From contig CAUVYA020000002.1 in NCBI GenBank assembly GCA_963556045.3, positions 186,001 to 250,000 of the forward strand: DNA of 64,000 bases, in the 5' to 3' direction. The translations under genes were made by a program, and so were the position numbers. Shown in pieces: positions 19,539-29,553 of this stretch (the first letter of the stretch is position 1; each line of letters starts with the position of its first letter). This DNA is from UBA4781 sp963556045. Its GTDB lineage: Bacteria; Chloroflexota; Anaerolineae; Anaerolineales; Anaerolineaceae. The notes below the pieces were generated by a model that had not been told where the DNA came from, did no database searches, and was given only the letters and a program-made list of their open reading frames with translations.

Positions 19539-22500
19539 GTGGAAACAAAAAGTCTGATGGCACTCCGAGTAAGACTTGCATCTCCCGAAACAATCAAGAG
19601 TTGGTCTTATGGGGAAGTAACAAAACCCGAGACGATCAATTATCGTCGACTAAGACCAGAAAAAGACGGTCTATTTTGTGAAGCAATCTTTGGTCCGACT
19701 AGAGATTATCAATGCTATTGTGGAAAATATAAAAATCCCCGTTATAAAGGAATTGTATGTGATAAATGCGGTGTAGAAGTAACACGTTCCTCTGTTCGCC
19801 GTGAACGGATGGGGCACATTGAACTCGCTACACCGGTGGCGCATATCTGGTACAGCCGTAGAGTACCTTCCTATCTCGGTTCATTATTGAATATATCACG
19901 GAGAAACCTGGATCGTGTTCTCTATTTCGCGCAATACATCATTACTTATGTGGATGAGGATTCAAAGCAGAAAGCGTTGAATCGTGTGGAAGAAGAGGTC
20001 ACAACAAAATACAGCGACCAAATCAGTGATTTAAATACGCGTATTGAAGAAGTAGAGCTGGATAAAAAATCCCGCATGGATGAGATCAAGAACAAGAATG
20101 CGGAATTATCTATAAAGAAAGATGAATTAGTCGCAGAAAAGGTTGCCCCTATTATCAAAGAAGGGCAAGACCTGGAGCAATCGATTCGTGAAAAAGTGGG
20201 TAAGAAAACTCGTGGTGATATCAAGTTAAAAACGATAGATGTTACCATTGCCAATGCTGGCGAAGAAGTCACTAACAAGATGATCAGCGCCATGCAAAAA
20301 TCCATTCAGCAGGCTCTCGAATCTATCGAAGCAGAGATAGGCATCGAGATCGCACATGAAAAAGAAAAGAATGATCTTCTGTTAGAGCAGGTGAATGCCG
20401 AAGCAGAGATGACACTTCAAAAACTGGTGGATCAAAAAGAAGAATTGACCATAAAAATTGATAAAGAAGCTGACACCCGTCGTGATGAGATAGAAAGTTT
20501 ACGACCATTATCTTTCATCAGTGAGAATAAATATCGTGAATTGCGCTCGCATTATGGGCAGGTGTTCCGTGCAGATATGGGTGCGGAAGCTTTTTATGAC
20601 ATTCTCAGCCGCCTGGATATGGAAAAATTATCTGAAGAGCTGTGGGTTGAAGTTCGCACTACCAAGAGTAAACAAAAACGCAAAAAAGCAACGAAACGTT
20701 TAAAGGTTGTGGAAGCGTTTCGCCGATCAAAAAATCGCCCTGAATGGATGATCTTGAAGGTACTACCGGTCATTCCTCCAGACTTGCGCCCTATGGTGCA
20801 ATTGGATGGCGGTCGTTTTGCTACTTCTGACTTGAATGATCTATATCGCAGAGTGATCAATCGTAATAATCGACTCAAGAGATTGCTTGAATTAGGCGCA
20901 CCTGATGTAATTGTACGTAACGAGAAACGCATGCTTCAGGAAGCTGTCGATTCCCTGATCGATAACTCACAGCGTGGAAAAGCACTTTCTCGACGCGGTA
21001 GACGTGAATTGAAATCTCTCAGCGATATGCTGAAAGGAAAGAAAGGTCGTTTCCGCCGCAACCTGCTTGGAAAACGAGTGGATTATTCGGGACGTTCTGT
21101 GATCGTGGTTGGACCAAAATTAAAGTTGTTCCAGTGTGGTTTACCAAAAAACATGGCATTGGAATTATATCGACCATTTGTGATCGCAAGTCTCGTAAAA
21201 CGAGAATATGCAGCCAATGTAAAAGGTGCACGCCGTCTGATTGAACGAAACCGCCCAGAAGTATGGGAGGTTCTCGAGCGGGTTATCAAAGACAGACCGG
21301 TTATGTTAAACCGTGCTCCAACGCTGCACCGGCTGGGCATCCAGGCTTTTGAACCTATCCTGGTTGAAGGAAGTGCCATTCAACTACACCCGCTGGTATG
21401 TACTGCTTTCAACGCTGATTTTGATGGTGATCAAATGGCTGTGCATGTGCCGCTTTCAGAAAAAGCAGTATGGGAAGCACGCAATTTAATGCTGGCTTCT
21501 AAAAACCTGCTAAAACCTGCAGATGGCGAGCCGATCATTTCTCCTTCAAAAGACATGGTGCTGGGCGTGTATTATTTGACCATGGAACCTGAAAAAAGAA
21601 AGAAAAACGAAGAACCAATGACATTTGCCTCGATCGATGAGGTGGAATTGTTATACCAATTAGACCAGATAAAAATTCATACAGCTATCCAATTACGTGT
21701 GACAACCTGGTTTGATGATGATAATAAAAGATTGCCCCAGCCTGAGACAAGGATAATCGAGACATCTGTGGGTCGTGCACTGTTCAATAAGATCCTTCCG
21801 GATGAGGTACTTTATGTGAACCGAACACTTGAAAAAGGTGCTATTAAGGATCTGATCGCAACGATCTATGATTTGTGTGGTGAAGATACTACGACTCGTA
21901 TCGCAGATGACGTCAAAGATATCGGCTTTAAATTTGCTATGTTATCGGGCACAACTATAGCAGTAGGAGATATCACCATTCCTCCCAAGAAAGAAGAAAT
22001 TCTTGCCGAATCGCTGGAAAAAGTTGAAGCCATTCAAAAATCTTATCGACGTGGTTTATTGACCGAATTGGAAATGGATGAACAGGTTATTAAGGTCTGG
22101 CAGGATACAACCAAAGAAGTTGCTGATGCTGTAAAAGAACACCTTGATCCGAGTGGGAACCTGGCAACCATGGCGAATTCTGGCGCCACCAAAGGCGGAT
22201 TCGGTCCAATTTCACAGCTGGCTGGAATGCGAGGTTTGATGGCAGACCCTGCCGGACGTATCATTCGACTGCCTATTCAATCCAATTTCCGTGAAGGTTT
22301 GACAGCGTTGGAATACTTTATTTCAACACATGGCGCTCGAAAAGGTCTGGCTGATACTGCTCTACGAACGGCAGATGCGGGCTACCTGACACGACGTCTG
22401 GTAGATATCGCACAGGATGTCATCATCAATGCAGATGATTGTGGAACGACAGAAGGACTTTGGATCAGAACATCAGATGATGTTGCCGGTCAGAGCATAC

Positions 22501-23855
22501 AGGAACGATTAAAAGGGCGACTCCTGGCAGATGCCATCGCCGATCCGAAAACCGGAGAGATTCTTGCAGACCATGATGATCTGTTAACACTCGATCTTAT
22601 CAATACGCTACTAGCTGCTGGCATCGAAGAGATGAAGGTTCGTTCTCCTCTGACCTGCGAATTACATCATGGAATTTGTGCAAAATGTTATGGCATTGAT
22701 CTGGGTCGCGGGAAAATGGTGGAACCAGGAACCGCGGTTGGAATTATTGCTGCCCAATCTATTGGTGAACCCGGTACACAGTTGACACTGCGTACATTCC
22801 ATACCGGTGGTGTGGCTGCAACGACCGACATTACCACAGGTCTTCCCAGAGTTGAAGAGCTTTTCGAAGCACGCAAAACTCCTAAAGGTGAGGCTGTCAT
22901 TGCACCTATCACCGGCAAGGTGTCTATTATTTCCGCAAACAACACCAGCGACCAGAACAGTGTTCGAATTACCTACAGTGAAATCGTTCACGATGAATAT
23001 ACCGTTCCAGAGGAATGGGAGATTTTGGCAAAAGAAGAAATGACCGTAGCTGCCGGAGACGTTCTGGCAAAGAATGAAGAATTAACCATCAATGCTCAGC
23101 ACGCCGGAAGGGTCAGAATAGAAGACCGTACTGTGGTGGTGAGCTATGATAGTGTTGAAGAAGAAGAGAAAGATATTCCTTCTACCCTGCGCATCACTGT
23201 AAAAGATGGTGAGGATGTGGAAGCCGGACAACCACTTACCGAAGGTTCCATTAATCCGCATGAACTCCTCAAATTAAAGGGACGTGACGCCTGCTACCAT
23301 TATTTGCTGGAAGAGATACAAAACGTGTATCGCGCACAGGGGCAGAATATTAACGATAAACACTTTGAGGTTATCATCCGTAAGATGATCAGTAAAGTTA
23401 CGATCATTAATGCCGGAGATACCGAATTGCTGCCGAACGAAATGATCGATCGCCTTGAGATCAAAGAGATCAACGAACACATGATAGCAGAAGGGAAGAA
23501 ACCAGCGCGCTATATTGATGTATTACTTGGTGTGACGAAAGCATCACTGAATACAGAATCTTTCTTATCCGCTGCTTCTTTCCAACACACCATCAAAGAA
23601 CTCTCACGAGCAGCAGTTTCAGCGGATAAAGATCCTCTCTATGGTTTGAAAGAGAACGTCATTATCGGTAAGCTGATCCCTGCTGGAACGGGTTTTTCAG
23701 AAAAACGAATATCCCTGATCGAATCCATCGCCAATGATGAACCGCATAGTTTACGCGCGGATGGAAGTGTCATGATAATACCAACTGATGAGAGCGATCT
23801 TGAAAGTGAAGAAGAGATCGAAGAAGAACCTGACGTGGAATCAGACGAAGAATAA
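19539..23855 (+). CDS. rpoC: RNA polymerase beta' subunit
   Basis: The 1438-residue protein is the catalytic beta' subunit. The N-terminal zinc finger CYCGKYKN...CDKCG, the active-site metal motif NADFDGDQMAVHVP (about residues 624-637) and the trigger-loop and bridge-helix region TKGGFGPISQLAGMRGLMADP are all present. So is a second zinc set, with CxxCYG after MKVRSPLTCELHHGICAKC. The GTG start is set by a strong AAGGAGG at the right distance. Between the clamp start (about 125) and FISENKYRELRSHYG (about 325) there is an extra stretch of about 190 residues rich in Glu, Lys and heptads, predicted coiled coil. The C-terminus is a long acidic tail. rpoB is not adjacent, which is unusual among bacteria in general. 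Confidence 0.97.
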   Translation: METKSLMALRVRLASPETIKSWSYGEVTKPETINYRRLRPEKDGLFCEAIFGPTRDYQCYCGKYKNPRYKGIVCDKCGVEVTRSSVRRERMGHIELATPVAHIWYSRRVPSYLGSLLNISRRNLDRVLYFAQYIITYVDEDSKQKALNRVEEEVTTKYSDQISDLNTRIEEVELDKKSRMDEIKNKNAELSIKKDELVAEKVAPIIKEGQDLEQSIREKVGKKTRGDIKLKTIDVTIANAGEEVTNKMISAMQKSIQQALESIEAEIGIEIAHEKEKNDLLLEQVNAEAEMTLQKLVDQKEELTIKIDKEADTRRDEIESLRPLSFISENKYRELRSHYGQVFRADMGAEAFYDILSRLDMEKLSEELWVEVRTTKSKQKRKKATKRLKVVEAFRRSKNRPEWMILKVLPVIPPDLRPMVQLDGGRFATSDLNDLYRRVINRNNRLKRLLELGAPDVIVRNEKRMLQEAVDSLIDNSQRGKALSRRGRRELKSLSDMLKGKKGRFRRNLLGKRVDYSGRSVIVVGPKLKLFQCGLPKNMALELYRPFVIASLVKREYAANVKGARRLIERNRPEVWEVLERVIKDRPVMLNRAPTLHRLGIQAFEPILVEGSAIQLHPLVCTAFNADFDGDQMAVHVPLSEKAVWEARNLMLASKNLLKPADGEPIISPSKDMVLGVYYLTMEPEKRKKNEEPMTFASIDEVELLYQLDQIKIHTAIQLRVTTWFDDDNKRLPQPETRIIETSVGRALFNKILPDEVLYVNRTLEKGAIKDLIATIYDLCGEDTTTRIADDVKDIGFKFAMLSGTTIAVGDITIPPKKEEILAESLEKVEAIQKSYRRGLLTELEMDEQVIKVWQDTTKEVADAVKEHLDPSGNLATMANSGATKGGFGPISQLAGMRGLMADPAGRIIRLPIQSNFREGLTALEYFISTHGARKGLADTALRTADAGYLTRRLVDIAQDVIINADDCGTTEGLWIRTSDDVAGQSIQERLKGRLLADAIADPKTGEILADHDDLLTLDLINTLLAAGIEEMKVRSPLTCELHHGICAKCYGIDLGRGKMVEPGTAVGIIAAQSIGEPGTQLTLRTFHTGGVAATTDITTGLPRVEELFEARKTPKGEAVIAPITGKVSIISANNTSDQNSVRITYSEIVHDEYTVPEEWEILAKEEMTVAAGDVLAKNEELTINAQHAGRVRIEDRTVVVSYDSVEEEEKDIPSTLRITVKDGEDVEAGQPLTEGSINPHELLKLKGRDACYHYLLEEIQNVYRAQGQNINDKHFEVIIRKMISKVTIINAGDTELLPNEMIDRLEIKEINEHMIAEGKKPARYIDVLLGVTKASLNTESFLSAASFQHTIKELSRAAVSADKDPLYGLKENVIIGKLIPAGTGFSEKRISLIESIANDEPHSLRADGSVMIIPTDESDLESEEEIEEEPDVESDEE

Positions 23856-23863
23856 ACAACAGA

Positions 23864-23890
23864 GCCGAGGAGTTACTCCTCGGCTTTTTT
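23864..23890 (+). terminator. Intrinsic terminator of rpoC
   Basis: GCCGAGGAG (23864-23872) pairs with CTCCTCGGC (23876-23884) around a TTA loop and is followed directly by six T. It lies 8 bases after the rpoC stop codon, so rpoC is transcribed alone from its own promoter. Confidence 0.9.
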
Positions 23891-23953
23891 CATGATAAAC
23901 ATAAAGATAACATCAATACAGGAACGAATGTAAAAAAGAGAAAAGGATGGACT

Positions 23954-25042
23954 CTAATGCAGCGCGCAGTAATGGTACACAATTTTGCCAGCCTGCAACC
24001 CTAACGTATCTTCAACTCTAATTATTTCATTCCCAGAGATAGAAATATTCCAGAGTAATTTCTTGGTGATATCTGATCCAGAGCAGCTTTCAAGAGCGAA
24101 GGTTGCAGTTGGGTATGTAGTATTAAGCAGGGCGGTAAACCATCCTGTCAATGCGTTCTTCCCCTGAATGGTCTTTTTCGCAGTGACCAGCACAGCATTA
24201 TCAGCATACAAATTCACCAAACCGGCGATATTACGGGCATTCAGATAGTTGATGAAAAGGTCGTAGAACTGTAGCTGCGGTGGGGGCGTGCCCGTCCATT
24301 TATAGTCGGCAATTGCCTGCCAGATTTCGGGTAATTTCAAGCGACAGTAATCCCAGCTCCAAAAAGAGGCACCAGTCAATTTCAAGGATACAGCAGTATC
24401 AAGGAATTTCTTGATGTCCGATGTGGTCGGTATCCAGCCACCGGAGGCATAGGCAGCACCGGTAGGGACGTAAGGTCGAACCGGATTTAATAAAAGGAAT
24501 TCGTTATAACTTCGGATGAGCTGTTCATCGGGATTATGCGCCTGTTCCCAGTACATTTGAGGGAAGTTGAAATCACACTTTGAAAGGAAGTGTGTCCAGG
24601 GAAGCTGCGGATGGTAGGAAGGATAGCGATAAGAGCTTAATGCGATAGGATAATCGGGCAATACAGCACGCAGCTCATTCATGAATATTTTAGCGGAGGT
24701 GTTTTTATCTTTATAGTGCCCCTCCGCATCAATGACATATCCATCAAGCGGCAATTTTTTGATCTGACGAATGGCAGCCTTAGCTTCTTCACGCGGCAGA
24801 TCTCCATACACATAATGCCATCCCCATACACGAATCCCCTTGAGAAGAAGGGCTTCCGCAACTGGTGCGATCAGATCTGCTTTCGTGGTGGTATTGTAAT
24901 TGTAATCATAAGTGCCATCGGCGATCTTGATGATCACATGTCCTACTCCAGCATCTTTTGCGGTAGAAGCGATGGCGGCAGGGTTACCTCCCTCGCAACT
25001 GGGGATCTTCCATATATAAAAACCTTTTCCGTAGAGGGACAT
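23954..25042 (-). CDS. TIM-barrel glycosidase-like protein with C-terminal NTF2-like domain
   Basis: The 362-residue protein begins MSLYGKGFYIWKIPSCEGG and has alternating strands and helices over residues 1-245. These include IKIADGTYDYNYN, RVWGWHYVYGDLPREEA and LDGYVIDAEGHYKD, which resemble the GH25 and related hydrolase barrels; the acidic pair in VIDAEGHY would be at the barrel mouth. Residues about 255-360 look like a SnoaL/NTF2-like domain (FYDLFINYLNARNIAGLVNLYADNAVL split over two segments). No signal peptide is seen. The enzymatic activity is unproven and the barrel could be a binding protein. Confidence 0.6.
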   Translation of the reverse strand: MSLYGKGFYIWKIPSCEGGNPAAIASTAKDAGVGHVIIKIADGTYDYNYNTTTKADLIAPVAEALLLKGIRVWGWHYVYGDLPREEAKAAIRQIKKLPLDGYVIDAEGHYKDKNTSAKIFMNELRAVLPDYPIALSSYRYPSYHPQLPWTHFLSKCDFNFPQMYWEQAHNPDEQLIRSYNEFLLLNPVRPYVPTGAAYASGGWIPTTSDIKKFLDTAVSLKLTGASFWSWDYCRLKLPEIWQAIADYKWTGTPPPQLQFYDLFINYLNARNIAGLVNLYADNAVLVTAKKTIQGKNALTGWFTALLNTTYPTATFALESCSGSDITKKLLWNISISGNEIIRVEDTLGLQAGKIVYHYCALH

Positions 25043-25100
25043 AGATATTCCTTCTCAGTTTTATTCTCTGTATAAGATAGTTGCAAGATATGTACCTGAA

Positions 25101-25712
25101 TTATAAAGATGTTTTTATGATTGTCCACATCCAGGCGAACAGCTCGCGGAAATTCCACCAAATTTGTGAATTAATTCGATATTGCTGAATATCTGCCGCG
25201 ACCCCGACCACATCCATACCCAGCATCTGAGCTGAGGCGAGTGCACGTGGAAGGTGAAAACGCTGGGTGATGAGAACTGCCTTTTGGATGCCATACCTGG
25301 ATTGAGCTCGCATGAGGGTATCGTAGGTAGATACACCCCCTTCATCTATGATTAGTAGTGTTGCGGGAATTCCTTTATTGATCAAATAATCGCGCATGAT
25401 GATACTTTCATTGCTTGTACGGGATTCCCCACCACTCAGCAGAATTTGACCTAAATACCCGTTTTTGTAGAGTTCAAGTGTTGTGTCAAGCCGATCTTTG
25501 AGAACCTTTGTTGGTTGCAAGTTTCGATTTATGCCGGCCCCAAATACGATCGCGGTGCGATAGGGAGATGTATCATTTTCTGTTACGATCAGTGGGGCTG
25601 TGCGATGAACGAGATGAATGCGTGAAGCGATCAATATAAAGATCAAGATAACTGTGAGAGAAATGAACCATGAGCGACTTAGTATCGAAAAGATCACAAT
25701 CTTTTTGTCCAA
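25101..25712 (-). CDS. SanA/YdcF-family (DUF218) membrane-anchored protein
   Basis: The 203-residue protein has one N-terminal transmembrane helix, then the DUF218 fold with AIVFGAGINRN, LLSGGESRTSNESIIMRDYL and a GGVSTYDTLMRAQ segment, as in SanA and ElyC of proteobacteria. Those proteins affect the cell envelope and vancomycin sensitivity, and their biochemical reaction is unsettled. The start overlaps the end of the lipoate ligase gene by 19 bases, which indicates a shared transcript on the minus strand. Confidence 0.82.
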   Translation of the reverse strand: MDKKIVIFSILSRSWFISLTVILIFILIASRIHLVHRTAPLIVTENDTSPYRTAIVFGAGINRNLQPTKVLKDRLDTTLELYKNGYLGQILLSGGESRTSNESIIMRDYLINKGIPATLLIIDEGGVSTYDTLMRAQSRYGIQKAVLITQRFHLPRALASAQMLGMDVVGVAADIQQYRINSQIWWNFRELFAWMWTIIKTSL

Positions 25713-26515
25713 TCATCATTCGCATATTTTTCTTCCAACAGTTTCTTTGCCCGCTCTCTTTCCCAATCGCTCAATCGACCAATAGTTGTTTTTACGCCCA
25801 GCGTTTTTTCAAAACCGCAAATAAGCGCGTGTGCCATTGCCTTCCAGGTGATCTTGTTGGTAGAGAAAGCTTCAAGAGAGGCAGCTCGTCCTTTCATGAA
25901 TGCAGCAGAATGAATCCGCTCATCTTCTGTTGGATAGTATAAAGCTCTGGTGATACGAGTGATATCGCCATACAATGGAATGGCACCATGCTGCAAAACC
26001 CCATCCTTTTTACGTGCCTGGGCGCTTCCTATGAGCTTTTTCCCTGCCAGTGTGATTTCATAATCAGAGGGAACCTCAAAACATATTGGTTTGGAAGTAT
26101 TGCGATCTGCAGGAGATTTATGGGGTTCTGAAACGACTTGAAGACCGACTAACTGCATGGCATAGATCAAGCCTTGAGAAAGGTGCTGGTAGCTTTCCAA
26201 TACCGAACCCTGAACATGCGGATCATTTCTGGATGCGCAAATACAATACGTTAATTCATCGGCATGCAGGATCGCTTTTCCCCCGGTCGGTCGACGTACA
26301 AGCTGCCAGCCAAGAACCTTGAGCTGTTCTTGATCGACATCAGAGACAGGTTGTGCCTGACCCAATGACAAACAGGCTGGATTCCATGCATACAAACGCA
26401 GAGTAGTGGGTTGTTGGAAACTGGCAGTTGATTCCAGTATCGCCTCATCAACTGCCATATTCCAGGCTCCTTCAGCCGGAGCATTAATGATTAATCGCCA
26501 TGATTGTGTTTCCAT
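25694..26515 (-). CDS. Lipoate-protein ligase A family (LplA/LipM-like)
   Basis: The protein (273 residues from the ATG at 26515) belongs to the BPL/LplA/LipB fold. It shows the GAWNMAVDEAIL start, the RRPTGGKAILHADELTY lipoate-binding motif, and a conserved lysine in the ITLAGKKLIGSAQARKKDGVLQHG segment. It attaches lipoate or octanoate to dehydrogenase E2 or GcvH proteins. A TTG four codons upstream could also be read, but a likely -10 box lies only about 15 bases before the ATG, so the ATG is preferred. The link with the glycine-cleavage T protein nearby is plausible because GcvH needs lipoylation. Confidence 0.85.
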   Translation of the reverse strand: METQSWRLIINAPAEGAWNMAVDEAILESTASFQQPTTLRLYAWNPACLSLGQAQPVSDVDQEQLKVLGWQLVRRPTGGKAILHADELTYCICASRNDPHVQGSVLESYQHLSQGLIYAMQLVGLQVVSEPHKSPADRNTSKPICFEVPSDYEITLAGKKLIGSAQARKKDGVLQHGAIPLYGDITRITRALYYPTEDERIHSAAFMKGRAASLEAFSTNKITWKAMAHALICGFEKTLGVKTTIGRLSDWERERAKKLLEEKYANDDWTKRL

Positions 26516-26530
26516 ATCTACTGCCAAATG

Positions 26531-26538
26531 ATTATAAT
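26531..26538. promoter_or_regulatory. Overlapping divergent -10 boxes (weak)
   Basis: The perfect palindrome GATTATAATC (26530-26539) places a TATAAT on both strands between the divergent lipoate-ligase and uridine-kinase-like genes. No good -35 box is seen for either direction, so this is a weak call. On the minus strand it would give a leader of about 9 bases for the lipoate ligase. Confidence 0.35.
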
Positions 26539-26574
26539 CAAGATACGATTTTACTTTATAAAAGATGAAAAACC

Positions 26575-28290
26575 ATGACAGATAATAAAATTCAACAAAT
26601 TACGATCCCGCGCGATATCGTGGAGATCTACCTTCCAGACGGGCGCACCTACCAGGGAAAACGATATACTCCCATAATTGACTTTATGAAAGCATTACCG
26701 GAGTGGCACGATCCGCAGATCGTGGGTGCGGTTATGGATGGAGAATTACGCGAGTTAACCTATCCGGTGAAAAAAGATACCATTGTAAAACCCATCAATA
26801 TTTCGGATTCGGATGGATCAAAGATCTATCGCCGTTCACTGGTGTTTTTACTGCAGGCGTCATTTGAAGATGTCTTCCCAGAAATGGAACTTTCGGTTGA
26901 CTATTCTGTACCAAACGGCGGGTACTTCTGTCGGGTGATCGATCACTCTCCTCTCTCTATCGTTGAGGTGGAAAAGCTCGAGAAACAGATGAGATTGCTG
27001 GTGAAACAGGATCTTCCAATCAAAAGAGAAATAGTTAATCTGGAAGAAGCACGAACCTACTTTGCCTCAAAGAACTACATGGATAAATTACAGCTGTTGA
27101 AATATCGCAAGAAACCTGATTTGGTGCTTTACCAGCTTGAAGATCATCGTGATTATCACCACGGCTATATGGTGCCATCGACTGGCTTTTTAACTGTGTT
27201 TGATCTGGTTCCAGTTGAAGATGGTTTTATTCTGCAATATCCACGGCGAAAAACACCCGATATGCTCAAACCCATGCCGCAGTATACCAAACTTCGTGAA
27301 GTGTTTCACCAATACGGAGATTGGCTGGAAAGTCTGGGGATAGGAAGTGTTGGTTCGTTGAATGATGCAGTTCTTGCCCATGGTATCCATGAGATCATCC
27401 TGGTTTCAGAAGCCCTGCATGAACAAAAGATTTCTGAAATCGCAACACAAATCGCTAACGATGGCAATAAAAAACGGTTAGTGTTAATAGCAGGACCTTC
27501 ATCATCTGGAAAAACAACTTTTTCTAAACGACTTGCTATCCAATTGTTAACACACGGCATCCAACCATTTGCCCTGGAAATGGATAATTATTTTGTAGAT
27601 CGAGAAAATACGCCAAAAGATGAAAATGGCAGCTTGAATTTTGAATCCTTTGATGCCATCAACAGAACTGCTCTGGAACAGGATCTATTAGGGTTGATGC
27701 GTGGTGAGGAAGTTCAATTACCAAAATTCAATTTTCACGAAGGCAGAAGTGAGCCGGGAGAGGTTGTAGCGCTATGCAAAGAGCAAATAGTCATAATGGA
27801 GGGAATTCATGGGTTGAATACTGCCCTGTTAACTAATTTCCCCGAACAGTATATTTTCCGGATTTACATATCCTGCCTGACACAGTTGAACTTAGACCGT
27901 TTCAACCGTATTTCAACAACGGATACGCGCATGTTGCGCAGAATTGTGCGAGATTCCTGGGCGAGGGGGTTTTCCGCTCAACGCACGATCTCCCTCTGGG
28001 AATCGGTGAGAAGAGGTGAAAGAGAAAACATATTCCCCTACCAGGAAAACGCAAATGCGATATTTAATTCTGCTCTGGTGTATGAACTTGCTGCAATGAA
28101 GCCATTTGCAGAACCACTTCTGCGGCAGATCCCATTCGGCACTGATGAATACCGCGAAGCGAAACGCTTACTGGCATTCATGAATTGGTTCATTGATATA
28201 GACCAAGATCTGATCCCTGATAATTCCATTCTACGGGAATTCATCGGGGGGTCTATTCTATCCGAATTCAAGATCTGGAATCATGCGTGA
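26575..28290 (+). CDS. Uridine-kinase-like nucleoside kinase with N-terminal TGS/SAD-like domains
   Basis: The 571-residue protein starts with a TGS-like region (VEIYLPDGRTYQGKRYTPI). A region similar to the second additional domain of threonyl-tRNA synthetase follows (about residues 60-250, with the HHGYMVPSTG segment near 200). The C-terminal kinase has Walker A AGPSSSGKTTFSKRL (about 305), the ALEMDNYFVDRENTP segment and the IVIMEGIHGLN acid loop. This architecture is known for bacterial nucleoside kinases that phosphorylate uridine or related nucleosides. Its 3' end overlaps the convergent aminotransferase by 10 bases. Confidence 0.85.
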   Translation: MTDNKIQQITIPRDIVEIYLPDGRTYQGKRYTPIIDFMKALPEWHDPQIVGAVMDGELRELTYPVKKDTIVKPINISDSDGSKIYRRSLVFLLQASFEDVFPEMELSVDYSVPNGGYFCRVIDHSPLSIVEVEKLEKQMRLLVKQDLPIKREIVNLEEARTYFASKNYMDKLQLLKYRKKPDLVLYQLEDHRDYHHGYMVPSTGFLTVFDLVPVEDGFILQYPRRKTPDMLKPMPQYTKLREVFHQYGDWLESLGIGSVGSLNDAVLAHGIHEIILVSEALHEQKISEIATQIANDGNKKRLVLIAGPSSSGKTTFSKRLAIQLLTHGIQPFALEMDNYFVDRENTPKDENGSLNFESFDAINRTALEQDLLGLMRGEEVQLPKFNFHEGRSEPGEVVALCKEQIVIMEGIHGLNTALLTNFPEQYIFRIYISCLTQLNLDRFNRISTTDTRMLRRIVRDSWARGFSAQRTISLWESVRRGERENIFPYQENANAIFNSALVYELAAMKPFAEPLLRQIPFGTDEYREAKRLLAFMNWFIDIDQDLIPDNSILREFIGGSILSEFKIWNHA

Positions 28291-29525
28291 TGTTGCTCAT
28301 TTGCGTCGTCAGCGATAAATTGCTTGATAGCCTTGGCAAGGCGACCTATACCTTCATTGATCATCTCGGGAGTGGCATAAGAGAAGTTTAAGCGCATTGT
28401 ATTGGCATGTCCACCATGTGCATAGAATGACACACCCGGTACAAAAGCTACCTTGCATTTTAGCGCCTGCTGCAGCAATTCTTGAGAATTGACGCAATCG
28501 GGGAGTGTAAGCCATAGAAACAGCCCACCATGAGGATGGGTCCATTTAACTCCTTCAGGCATGTGTTCTTCCAGGGTATCTAGCATCACATCGCGACGTT
28601 CACGGTAGATCTTCCGGATAGTTTTAACATGTTCATTAATAAATCCGTCTTTCCCAACTTCATAAGCGATCATCTGATTGAACGTGGAGGTGTGTAAATC
28701 GGCACCCTGTTTTGCCGTGATCAATTTCTGGATCACTTCAGGAGGAGCGATGACCCAAGCCAGGCGAATCCCTGGAGCGAGTGTTTTTGAAAAAGTGCTG
28801 GTATAGATCACATTCCCTGAATAGCAGCCATCCTGCGCTCTTGTTTGGCTATCCAGAACTTCGATTGGGGGCAGGTTCTCACCTTCAAAACGAAGCTGAC
28901 CGTAGGGATCATCTTCTATGATCGGTACCCCATATTTTTCAGAAAGTTCTATTAGCTGCAATCTTCTTTCAAACGATAGAGTAACACCGGTAGGATTCTG
29001 AAAATTTGGCAGAACATAAATAAATTTAGGGCCACTGCGTAAACTTTTTTCGAGTTCTGATGTGATCATTCCTTCTTCATCAAAGGGAACCGGGATGTAT
29101 TCGGCACCATAGGCATTCCATGCCTGCAGTGCACCCACATATGTTGGATTCTCTACAACGACGCGATCACCAGGATTGATGAAGATCCTTCCCAGCAGGT
29201 CAAGCGCCTGTTGAGATCCGGATGTGATCATGATATTTTCGGGTGTGACTTCAATGCCATAGCGACGTGAGTTGTCAGCAATCATACTGCGTAAAGGATA
29301 GTAACCATCCGTGGAGCCATATTGAAGCGCCTGTTCAGATTGTTCCTGCAAAACGAGGTTGCATGCTGCAGTGAATTCCCTGGTAGGAAATGCGTCGGGA
29401 GCTGGCATACCACCGGCAAATGAGATAATTTCAGGATCTTCTGTGAATTTTAGTAATTCACGGATAGCTGACCCCTTCATACGCTGAGTCCTCTGTGCAT
29501 AACGGTCGTCCCATGATGTTGTCAT
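28281..29525 (-). CDS. PLP-dependent aminotransferase (LysN/2-aminoadipate type, class I/II)
   Basis: The 414-residue protein begins with the FTEDPEIISFAGGMPAPDAFP segment that marks the LysN/ARO8-like group. It has the NYVVLP-type region FIYVLPNFQNPTGVTLSF, the cofactor loop DDPYGQLRFEG, and the Schiff-base lysine in STFSKTLAPGIRLAW. It transfers amino groups from 2-aminoadipate, leucine or aromatic amino acids to 2-oxoglutarate in related enzymes. No MocR-type DNA-binding domain is attached. It lies 28 bases after the glyA-gcvT fusion and may be the second gene of that transcript. Confidence 0.88.
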   Translation of the reverse strand: MTTSWDDRYAQRTQRMKGSAIRELLKFTEDPEIISFAGGMPAPDAFPTREFTAACNLVLQEQSEQALQYGSTDGYYPLRSMIADNSRRYGIEVTPENIMITSGSQQALDLLGRIFINPGDRVVVENPTYVGALQAWNAYGAEYIPVPFDEEGMITSELEKSLRSGPKFIYVLPNFQNPTGVTLSFERRLQLIELSEKYGVPIIEDDPYGQLRFEGENLPPIEVLDSQTRAQDGCYSGNVIYTSTFSKTLAPGIRLAWVIAPPEVIQKLITAKQGADLHTSTFNQMIAYEVGKDGFINEHVKTIRKIYRERRDVMLDTLEEHMPEGVKWTHPHGGLFLWLTLPDCVNSQELLQQALKCKVAFVPGVSFYAHGGHANTMRLNFSYATPEMINEGIGRLAKAIKQFIADDANEQHHA

Positions 29526-29553
29526 GGAGTATTCCTCCTTTGATACTTCGTTT

